DNA of 19,468 bases from an uncultured Oscillospiraceae bacterium (lineage in GTDB: Bacteria > Bacillota > Clostridia > Oscillospirales > Oscillospiraceae): the NCBI GenBank assembly GCA_934635545.1, contig CAKTZN010000011.1:1-19468 (forward strand). The letters run 5' to 3'. Shown piece by piece: positions 8,934-15,155 of the stretch. Position numbers and translations under genes: made by a program. How positions within the stretch are numbered: the first letter of the stretch is position 1; every line of letters begins with the position of its first letter. The notes under the pieces are model-generated. The model searched no databases. It was not told the DNA's origin and saw only the letters and a list, made by a program, of their open reading frames with translations.

Positions 8934-8949
8934 TATCCGCCGGAGTGTG
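8912..8949 (-). repeat. 17-bp perfect inverted repeat after the zinc-ribbon gene, overlapping the reductase promoter
   Basis: Arms 8912-8928 and 8933-8949 pair perfectly around the 4-nt loop GACA. It begins 6 nt past the stop codon of the upstream - strand gene, as a terminator would, but no T-run follows on the - strand. The left arm occupies the spacer of the reductase promoter and the loop and right arm contribute to its -35 box. It could serve as factor-assisted terminator, operator, or both. Confidence 0.7.
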
Positions 8950-8955
8950 GGTTTA

Positions 8956-10287
8956 TTATGCAACCCTACTGCTGTTCCGCAGCTCCAGGGGGTAGTCGTT
9001 GGGGTTCTCGATATCTACTTCGTTGCCCCAGAAGGTGCAGCAGTCCAGGATCAGTCCCGCCCGCTCACCGGGGATCCGCGCGATCTGCAGGGCGGTGCCA
9101 CTGCGGGTAAAGGTCACGTTGTTGATGTTGCCGCCGCAGAAGCTGCTGAAGCTGCTGTCCAGCCGCAGGGCCACGGCGTTCCGGTCAAAGCGCACATCCT
9201 CCTCGCAGAACAGCCAGCCGCCGTCGTTGGCCCGGGCGGCGATGTCCCAGCCGGCAAAGCGGCAGTTTTTCAGGCGGACAGGGGCATAGGCGTCCAGCCC
9301 CACGCCGCCGTCGCCGGAGAAGATCAGCCCCTCCAGCGTCACCTCCGCCGGTGCGCGCGCCCCGGCGCTGATGGGTATCGCCGTCACCGGCGCGGCCAGC
9401 ACCGTGCCGTCCTCGTGGCCGTACAGCGTCACGCTGCAGCCGATGGACAGGGGCGCGTCATAGGTGACGCTGGGCAGATAGAGGGAGACGGCTTCCGTTT
9501 CGCCGGACTTCAGGGCGATATCGTCCAGCAGTGCCTGAAGCTGCGCCGCCGTCTCCATGGGCGTGTCCTCCCAGCGGTATGTCACCTCTGTCTGGGCGGC
9601 GTATTCCACCGCCTGCCGCAGCGTGACGGCGTCGCCGTTCTTCATCTCCAGCGTCCATGTGATCTCGTTGAAGCGGCAGCCGCTGCTTCCGGTCATCTCC
9701 CGGTACAGCAGCGCGTCCGTGGCGGCGGCATAGTCGAAGGTCGGCTCGTATAGAACGCAGCATTCGCTGCCCTCCGGCGCGGTGACGGCCACTGTCCAGT
9801 CCGCCATCAGCGCGGAAAAGCCCGTCCTGGCGTCCTCTCCGCTGTCCGCGTCCTCCACATAGAGGGACAGCGGGCCGGTGTCGGTGACATCCGGCGCCAG
9901 CAGGCGGCTCTGATAGCCCCGAGGCGTGCCGCTGCCGTCAATCCCGGGGCTGAAGGCGGCGAAGATGTGATAAAGCCGCCCGTCTGTGCCCTCGTAATAG
10001 GTCTGGCACGCCTGCCCATACCGGACGGCCATGTCACCGTCCTCCATGGAAAGGGCGGCGGGCGTTTCCGCGGAGCGCTCCGGCGCGCCGCGCAGCAGCA
10101 CCGCGCCCACCGGCAGCGCCAGCGCCAGCAGGGCGCACAGTACGCCCACCCACCACTCCTTTTTGCCGCTGGGGATCTCCGCCACGGTGTACCGCCGTAG
10201 CTGCGAGGCGGTGCACCGCGGGCAGAAGGCGGCCTCCTCCGGCAGGAGAGCGCCGCACTGTATGCAGTTTTTGCTGTTGCGTGTCAC
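8956..10287 (-). CDS. Zinc-ribbon, single-TM protein with probable beta-helix ectodomain (paralogue 2)
   Basis: A 443-residue protein of unknown function. The N-terminus is a zinc ribbon with C8-x2-C11 and C22-x2-C25 (CIQCGALLPEEAAFCPRC). A basic stretch and one transmembrane helix (about 46-65) follow. The remaining 375 residues would be outside the cell and include a region with LYHIFAAFSP and, from about 270, repeated short beta-strands with regularly spaced motifs such as LKNCRFAGWDIAA, like a right-handed parallel beta-helix. It is closely similar in layout and sequence to the next upstream gene (10321-11628), for example ACQTYYxGxDGRxYH, MKNGDAxxLRQxVEYA and CRFxGWDxAA. It is the last gene of the kinase unit, 33 nt after its paralogue, with GGAAAGG before the ATG. 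Confidence 0.85.
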   Translation of the reverse strand: MTRNSKNCIQCGALLPEEAAFCPRCTASQLRRYTVAEIPSGKKEWWVGVLCALLALALPVGAVLLRGAPERSAETPAALSMEDGDMAVRYGQACQTYYEGTDGRLYHIFAAFSPGIDGSGTPRGYQSRLLAPDVTDTGPLSLYVEDADSGEDARTGFSALMADWTVAVTAPEGSECCVLYEPTFDYAAATDALLYREMTGSSGCRFNEITWTLEMKNGDAVTLRQAVEYAAQTEVTYRWEDTPMETAAQLQALLDDIALKSGETEAVSLYLPSVTYDAPLSIGCSVTLYGHEDGTVLAAPVTAIPISAGARAPAEVTLEGLIFSGDGGVGLDAYAPVRLKNCRFAGWDIAARANDGGWLFCEEDVRFDRNAVALRLDSSFSSFCGGNINNVTFTRSGTALQIARIPGERAGLILDCCTFWGNEVDIENPNDYPLELRNSSRVA

Positions 10288-10320
10288 AATGGTTCAGGCC
10301 TTTCCAAAAGGGATTTTTTC

Positions 10321-11628
10321 TCATTCAAACCGGCAGGTATCCGTGTCGATCCGATAGTGCCCGGGGTTGTCGATATCCGTGCCGTTGCCGCTGAAGCGGC
10401 AATCGCTCACGACCAGCCATGTGTCGGCGGGCAGCCGGTCCACCTGCAGGGCCACATCGTTGCCGATAAAATCCGTATCCTGCGACCAGCCGTAGGAGTT
10501 GGTATGGCCGGTGGAAAACCGCATCGCCGCGGCGTTATCCGCAAACGTGCAGCCGGACAGGCTGTACAGCCATCCGCCGTCCACCGCCTGGGCCGCCACG
10601 TCCCATCCCGAGAACCGGCAGCGCTCCAGATAGGTGGGCGCGGCGGCGGAAAGCCCCGTGCCGCCCGTGCCGGTGAACGTGACGTCGCACAGCCGTACAT
10701 AGGCGGCGCTGCGCGCCGTGTCCGTCAGCGTGTCCACCGTCACCGGCGCGGCGAACACCGTACCGCTGCCCCGCAGCTCCACCGGACAGGGGATGCGGAT
10801 CGCCCCGTCATAGGTGACATCCGGCAGCAGGAGCTTTACCATGGTGTCGGCGTCGTACTGCCGGGCGATGTCGTCCAGCAGCGTCTGCAATTCCGCGGCG
10901 GTGTCCATGGGCGTATCCTTCCCGTCGAAGGTCACCACCTGTTGCACGGCATATTCCACCGTCTGCCGCAGCTCGATGGCGTCGCCGTTCTTCATTGCCA
11001 GCGCCCACACGATCTCGTTGTGGGTGCAGGTGCCGTCGCCGGACAGCACCCGGAACAGCAGCGCCCCGGTGCCGGCCCAGTCATAGCTGGCCTCCTGCAA
11101 TTCGACCCGCCCCGTGGTGCTGTCCGGCGCCGTCACCGATACCGACCAGCCCTCCAGCAGCGCCGAAAACGCTTCGTTGGCGGTCTGACCCGTCACCGCG
11201 TCCGTGACGAACACCGTGGCGGGCTGGCTGTCGTGCAGCCCGGCGGGGATCAGCTTCGCGTCGTACCCCACAGGATCGGTGCCGCTCTCCCCCTGGGGCG
11301 AGAAGGCCGCGTAGACGTGGTACTCCCGCCCGTCCGCGCCGGTATAGTAGGTCTGGCAGGCGGCCAGATACGGATCCGCGGCCTGCACCGGCGGCTCATC
11401 CGCCGTGGGCGCCTCCGGCGATGCCGTGTCCTGCCGCAGCGCCAGCGTCAGGCAGATGGCCGCCGCCAGCGCCAGACATGCCGCCGGCACCGGCCACCGG
11501 CGTCTGCGCCGGGGCATGGGCATGGCCTGCCGCTGTAGCTGCGTGGTGGCGCAGTGGGGACAGAAGGACGCCCCCTCCGGCAGCGGCGCGCCGCAGTGGA
11601 TGCAGATGTTGTCATGCTTCTCAGTCAT
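10321..11628 (-). CDS. Zinc-ribbon, single-TM protein with probable beta-helix ectodomain (paralogue 1)
   Basis: A 435-residue protein of unknown function. Zinc ribbon with C9-x2-C12 and C23-x2-C26 (CIHCGAPLPEGASFCPHC), then a strongly basic RRRRRW patch, one transmembrane helix (about 46-64) and a large predicted extracellular part. The last 150 residues show repeated beta-strand motifs (YLERCRFSGWDVAA, VVSDCRFSGNGTDIDN) expected of a right-handed beta-helix. The frame is open upstream to 11688, but the ATG at 11628 overlaps the kinase stop as ATGA, so it is chosen. This coupling implies that the kinase and this protein are made together. A cytoplasmic zinc ribbon facing a Hanks kinase suggests it may be a substrate or partner (inference). 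Confidence 0.87.
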   Translation of the reverse strand: MTEKHDNICIHCGAPLPEGASFCPHCATTQLQRQAMPMPRRRRRWPVPAACLALAAAICLTLALRQDTASPEAPTADEPPVQAADPYLAACQTYYTGADGREYHVYAAFSPQGESGTDPVGYDAKLIPAGLHDSQPATVFVTDAVTGQTANEAFSALLEGWSVSVTAPDSTTGRVELQEASYDWAGTGALLFRVLSGDGTCTHNEIVWALAMKNGDAIELRQTVEYAVQQVVTFDGKDTPMDTAAELQTLLDDIARQYDADTMVKLLLPDVTYDGAIRIPCPVELRGSGTVFAAPVTVDTLTDTARSAAYVRLCDVTFTGTGGTGLSAAAPTYLERCRFSGWDVAAQAVDGGWLYSLSGCTFADNAAAMRFSTGHTNSYGWSQDTDFIGNDVALQVDRLPADTWLVVSDCRFSGNGTDIDNPGHYRIDTDTCRFE

Positions 11629-12323
11629 AGGGCATTCCGCAGCTCCTGTACAGATCGATAGCGCTGGTCGGGGTTCATCATGGTGCACTTCTGCACGATG
11701 TGCCCGGCCTTGCCTCCGGCCAACTGGCGGGAGGGATGCTGACCCGTCAGCATCACGTTCAGCAGCACGCCCAGCGAGTAGATGTCCGCCCGCCCGTCGG
11801 TCTGGGACAGGCCGAACTGCTCCGGCGCGGCATAGCCGGTGGTGCCCAGGATCACCGTGTCGGCGGCGTGCTCCGGCTTCACGATGCGGGAGGCGTCAAA
11901 GTCGATCAGCACCGCGTCGCTGCCCCGCAGGATCACGTTGCTGTCCTTCACATCCCGGTGCACCGCGCCCAGCGCGTGCAGCACCCACAGCGCCTCGCAC
12001 ACATCCTGGGTCACCTTCCGTGCCTCCGGCCAGGTCAGAAGTCCGCCCTCCAGCAGGAACAGCAGCGTGTCACCCTGGATATACTCCTCCAGCACCGCCA
12101 CCCGGCCGCCTGCCTCGCCCACCTCCTCGATGTGGGGCAGATGGGGACAGTCCACCGCCAGCAGGCGGCGGTATACGTCGCCGCTGCCCATGAAGTGGCG
12201 GAACACATAGCGCTTGCCGGTCTCCCGGTGCCGCAGCAGCGTGATCTCGCCCCGGGCGCTGCGCTTCAGCACCTTCACCTGGTCAAAATACAGCTTCACC
12301 GCCCGCATCAGCTCGTCGTACAT
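11625..12323 (-). CDS. Small Hanks-type serine/threonine protein kinase
   Basis: A 232-residue kinase domain without transmembrane segment or sensor domain. Visible motifs: catalytic loop HRDVKDSN (122-129), metal-binding DFD (141-143, in place of DFG), activation-segment TTGYAAPEQ (161-169) and DIYSLGVLLNVMLTG (subdomain IX). The N-lobe is unusual: a glycine-rich loop is hard to recognise, and where the ATP-anchoring VAIK lysine is expected the sequence reads YVFR (R42). The expected C-helix acid is also unclear. ATG 12323 is preceded by AGGGGG six bases away. The gene overlaps the following zinc-ribbon gene by 4 nt and is divergent from an XRE regulator, so it probably heads a three-gene operon. 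Activity may be genuine with a shifted lysine, or weak; only assay can say. Confidence 0.93.
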   Translation of the reverse strand: MYDELMRAVKLYFDQVKVLKRSARGEITLLRHRETGKRYVFRHFMGSGDVYRRLLAVDCPHLPHIEEVGEAGGRVAVLEEYIQGDTLLFLLEGGLLTWPEARKVTQDVCEALWVLHALGAVHRDVKDSNVILRGSDAVLIDFDASRIVKPEHAADTVILGTTGYAAPEQFGLSQTDGRADIYSLGVLLNVMLTGQHPSRQLAGGKAGHIVQKCTMMNPDQRYRSVQELRNAL

Positions 12324-12353
12324 AAAAAACCCCCTACCCTATGCAGCCCGCAT

Positions 12354-12382
12354 ATTGTTTTCCGGGAAAAAATTCGTTACAA
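12354..12382 (-). promoter_or_regulatory. Candidate promoter of the kinase operon
   Basis: On the - strand TTGTAA (12382-12377) and AACAAT (12359-12354) are separated by 17 bp. The -10 box is imperfect. It almost exactly coincides with the divergent + strand promoter, because the segment is nearly symmetric, so the two promoters would compete for polymerase. Confidence 0.4.
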
Positions 12383-12395
12383 TATACAGTATAAT
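12355..12395 (+). promoter_or_regulatory. Promoter region of the XRE regulator gene
   Basis: TTGTTT (12355-12360) and TACAAT (12378-12383) are separated by 17 bp on the + strand, a good sigma-A match. A second perfect -10 box, TATAAT (12390-12395), lies 12 bp downstream but has no matching -35 hexamer at 16-18 bp. The leader to the ATG at 12431 is about 40 nt. Confidence 0.6.
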
Positions 12396-12430
12396 AGAAA
12401 AGACTACCAATGTAAAGGCGGCACGAGAAA

Positions 12431-12856
12431 ATGGAACGAAAGAACACAGATCAGCTCCAGCAGGAGCTGATGACGGGAAACGACCTGGATCGCGTCCTGA
12501 CAGACAACGACAACAGCTTCCAGCAGCACGACCTGCAGGAAAAGCTGCAATCCCTGTTTGACCGGCGCAGCATTTCCAAAACGGCCCTGGCCAAGCAGTC
12601 GGGCATCAGCGAGGTGTATCTTCACCAGGTGTTTTCTGGGCGGCGCACCCCCTCCCGCAACCGGCTGCTGTGCCTGTGCTTCGGCCTGGAGGCCACGGTG
12701 GAGGAGGCCCAGGATCTTCTGCGGCATGCCCGCTTCGCCCCGCTCTACTCCCGCGACCGGCGGGACGCCATCCTGATCTTCGGCCTCAGCCACGATATGA
12801 CACTGACCCAGATCAACGACAAGCTGTATGCCGAGAATGTGGATACCCTCTGCTGA
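12431..12856 (+). CDS. XRE-family helix-turn-helix regulator
   Basis: A 141-residue cytoplasmic protein. A Cro/CI-type helix-turn-helix is at about 47-86: SKTALAKQSGISEVYLHQVF then SGRRTPSRNRLLCLCFGL, with the usual AxxxGIS turn. A Gln/Asp-rich N-terminal region precedes it, and a C-terminal part (about 88-141) contains EEAQDLLRHARFAPLYSRDRRD. Similar small XRE proteins with an APLYxRxxRDA-like tail occur beside Hanks kinases in gut Firmicutes, to my recollection. It is divergent from the kinase operon with 107 bp between starts, a classic arrangement for a local regulator. The ribosome site (AAAGG at 12414-12418) is distant and weak, so low expression is likely. A strong terminator follows. 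Confidence 0.85.
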   Translation: MERKNTDQLQQELMTGNDLDRVLTDNDNSFQQHDLQEKLQSLFDRRSISKTALAKQSGISEVYLHQVFSGRRTPSRNRLLCLCFGLEATVEEAQDLLRHARFAPLYSRDRRDAILIFGLSHDMTLTQINDKLYAENVDTLC

Positions 12857-12866
12857 AGAAGAATAG

Positions 12867-12906
12867 AAAAAGGGTACGGAAGCCGCTGGCTTCCGTACCC
12901 TTTTTT
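12867..12906 (+). terminator. Intrinsic terminator after the XRE regulator gene
   Basis: A perfect 13-bp stem (12872-12884 with 12888-12900), loop GCT, followed by six T (12901-12906) and preceded by five A that can extend the stem. It separates the XRE gene from the aro operon promoter that begins 16 bp downstream. Confidence 0.95.
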
Positions 12907-12921
12907 GCCCTGCCGTTCCAC

Positions 12922-12950
12922 TTTACAACCACCGGAAAGTGCGGTAAAAT
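12922..12950 (+). promoter_or_regulatory. Sigma-A promoter of the aro operon
   Basis: TTTACA (12922-12927) and TAAAAT (12945-12950) are separated by 17 bp. Transcription would start near 12957, giving a leader of about 25 nt with AGGAGG (12970-12975) six bases before the aroB ATG. The leader is too short for a riboswitch or T-box, so control of the operon, if any, is at this promoter. Confidence 0.8.
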
Positions 12951-12981
12951 AAAAAAACTGCAAAGAATCAGGAGGCGTCCC

Positions 12982-14019
12982 ATGACCGTTACCGTTTCGC
13001 TGCCCCAGGGCGGCTATCCCGTCCATATCCGGCGGGGGATCCTGCGTGATGCCGGGAATCTGCTGCGCCCGCTGGGCATCCGCCGCTGGGCGGTGGCGGC
13101 GGACGAGACCGTGGCGGCGCTGTACGGCGCCGTGGCGCTGGACAGCCTCCGCCGCGCGGGGCTCTCCGCCGAAGTGCTGACCTTCCCGGCGGGAGAGTGC
13201 CATAAGACGCCGGAGACATGGCTTTCCCTGTGCCGCGATCTGGCCCGGCGGGGCTTTACCCGCGCCGACGGTCTGCTGGCCCTGGGCGGCGGTGTCACCG
13301 GCGATCTGGCGGGCTTTGCCGCCGCCGCCTATCAGCGGGGCATGCCGCTGGTGCAGATGCCCACCACGCTGCTGGCCCAGGTGGACAGCGCCGTGGGCGG
13401 CAAGACGGCGGTGGATCTGCCGGAGGGCAAGAACCTGCTGGGGGCCTTCTATCAGCCCCGTCTGGTGCTGGTGGACCCCGACTGCCTGACCACCCTGCCG
13501 CCCCGGCAGATGCGAAGCGGCGCGGCGGAGGTCATCAAATACGGCCTGATCCGGGACGCCGCCATTCTGGACGACATGGAAGCGGAGACGCCCGACTGGG
13601 AGGCGGTCATTGCCCGCTGCCTGACCATCAAGGCGGCGCTGGTGGCCGCCGATGAGCACGATACGGGCGTGCGCCGGCTGCTGAATTTCGGCCACACCAT
13701 CGGCCACGCCATCGAGGCGGCGGGCGGTTATGAGGCCTGCACCCACGGCGAGGCGGTGGCCGCCGGAATGGCGGCCATCCTCCGCTGGCAGCTTCGCCGG
13801 GGCGACGATGTGCAGGCGGCCTATGACCGTCTGCTGGTGCTGCTGGAGCGCTGGGGCCTGCCTGCCGGGCTTCCTTGTGACAGCGAGACGGTGCGCCGCT
13901 ATCTGGCGCGGGACAAGAAGCGTGAGGGCGACACGGTTCACGCCGTGCTGCTGCGGGCGCTCGGGGACGCCTGTGTGGAGGACGTTCCCCTGTCCGCGCT
14001 GTGGGAGGCGACGCCATGA
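12982..14019 (+). CDS. aroB: 3-dehydroquinate synthase
   Basis: NAD-dependent conversion of DAHP to 3-dehydroquinate, second step of the shikimate pathway, in the cytoplasm. The 345-residue length is typical. Motifs: the nucleotide-binding GGGVTGDLAGF (102-112), MPTTLLAQVDSAVGGKTAVD (126-145), and the metal ligands E183 (AAEVIKYG), H238 (NFGHTIGH) and H255 (THGEAVAAGM). The frame is open much further upstream, but the ATG at 12982 has an ideal AGGAGG and begins at the conserved N-terminus, so it is chosen. First gene of the aro operon; its TGA overlaps the aroA ATG (ATGA). Confidence 0.97.
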   Translation: MTVTVSLPQGGYPVHIRRGILRDAGNLLRPLGIRRWAVAADETVAALYGAVALDSLRRAGLSAEVLTFPAGECHKTPETWLSLCRDLARRGFTRADGLLALGGGVTGDLAGFAAAAYQRGMPLVQMPTTLLAQVDSAVGGKTAVDLPEGKNLLGAFYQPRLVLVDPDCLTTLPPRQMRSGAAEVIKYGLIRDAAILDDMEAETPDWEAVIARCLTIKAALVAADEHDTGVRRLLNFGHTIGHAIEAAGGYEACTHGEAVAAGMAAILRWQLRRGDDVQAAYDRLLVLLERWGLPAGLPCDSETVRRYLARDKKREGDTVHAVLLRALGDACVEDVPLSALWEATP

Positions 14020-15140
14020 TCCGGCGGCTGTATCCGGCCCGCCTGTGGGGCACGGTGTCCGCGCCCGACAGCAAGAGCGCGTGGCACCGGGCGCTGATCT
14101 GCCGCTTTCTGGCGGGTCAGCCCCTGCCAGAGCGCCTGTCCGGCGACGATGTGAGCGCCACTCTGAACGGCCTGCTGGCGCTGGAAAGAGGCGAGAGCGT
14201 CATCGACTGCGGCGCCTCCGGCGCCACGCTGCGGTTCCTGCTGCCTCTGGCCATGGCCCTGGGCCGCACCGGCGTGTCCTTTACGGGAACGCCCCGCCTG
14301 CTGGCGCGGCCCCTGTCCGCCCCCTATCCGGTGGCGCGGACGGCGTCGGGCTATGAGATCACACAGCCGCTGCGGCCGGGCCGTTACGCCCTGCGGGGCG
14401 ACGAGACGTCCCAGACCGTCAGCGGCCTGCTGATGGCGCTGCCGCGGCTCTCCGGGCCGTCGGAGCTTGTGCTGACCACGCCGCTGGTGTCCCGGCCCTA
14501 TGTGGATATGACGCTGGACGCGCTGGCGCGCCATGGCATCGCCGTAACGGCCGGGGAGAACGGCTGGCGCGTCCCGGCGCCCCAGACCTTCCGGCCTGAC
14601 GACACCCCGGTGGAGGGGGACTGGTCGGCGGCGGGCTGGTGGCTGACGGTCGATGCCCTGCAGGGGGGCGGCGTCACGGTGGAGGGCCTCTCTCCGCGGA
14701 GCCGCCAGAGCGACCGGGCCATTGTAACGTATCTGAAAAACCTGCCGGAAACGGTGGATGTGTCCCAGACACCGGATCTGCTGCCAACCCTGGCCCTGCT
14801 GGCGGCCATGACGCCCCGGACCACCCGCTTCACCGGCGGCGCGTTCCTGCGCCGCAAGGAGAGCGACCGCATCCGGGCCGTGGCCGCGGTGCTGTCGGCC
14901 CTGGGCGTGTCGGTGTCGGAACAGCCGGACGGCCTGACCGTTACCGGCGGCAGCCCCCTGGAGGGCGGTGTGACGCTGGACGCCTTCGGCGACCACCGCA
15001 TCGCCATGCTGTGCGCCTGCGCGGCGCTGTTCTGCCGGAAGCCCATAGAACTGCGGGGTGGGGAATGTGTGTCGAAATCCTACGAGGATTTCTGGCGCGA
15101 TTACACCGGACTGGGTGGAAAAGTGATAGAATTGGATTAA
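14016..15140 (+). CDS. aroA: 3-phosphoshikimate 1-carboxyvinyltransferase (EPSP synthase), short form
   Basis: Transfers the enolpyruvyl group of PEP to shikimate-3-phosphate. Motifs: PDSKSAWHR (17-25, for PxSKSxxxR with K20 and R25), CGASGATLRF (65-74, including the PEP-site glycine and R73), ETSQTVSGLLMALP, SRPYVDMTLDAL, EGDWSAA, TPDLLPTLALLAA (active-site Asp), LRRKESDRI and DHRIAM. At 374 residues it is clearly shorter than the usual 410-430; the deficit seems to lie between QSDRAIVTYL and TPDLLP, where a strand-turn-strand unit is normally found. ATG 14016 overlaps the aroB stop and has GGAGG upstream; a GTG at 14001 is less likely. Fourteen-odd bases separate it from the chorismate synthase gene. 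Confidence 0.95.
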   Translation: MIRRLYPARLWGTVSAPDSKSAWHRALICRFLAGQPLPERLSGDDVSATLNGLLALERGESVIDCGASGATLRFLLPLAMALGRTGVSFTGTPRLLARPLSAPYPVARTASGYEITQPLRPGRYALRGDETSQTVSGLLMALPRLSGPSELVLTTPLVSRPYVDMTLDALARHGIAVTAGENGWRVPAPQTFRPDDTPVEGDWSAAGWWLTVDALQGGGVTVEGLSPRSRQSDRAIVTYLKNLPETVDVSQTPDLLPTLALLAAMTPRTTRFTGGAFLRRKESDRIRAVAAVLSALGVSVSEQPDGLTVTGGSPLEGGVTLDAFGDHRIAMLCACAALFCRKPIELRGGECVSKSYEDFWRDYTGLGGKVIELD

Positions 15141-15155
15141 AAGTGGAGGAAAGTG

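Noticed and set aside
10300..10322. Hairpin plus T6 on the + strand between the two zinc-ribbon genes
   Set aside because: The stem is only about five base pairs and faces the wrong direction for the - strand genes.
12670..12981. Upstream extension of the aroB frame
   Set aside because: The extension runs through the XRE gene and its terminator; ATG 12982 has a perfect ribosome site and its own promoter.
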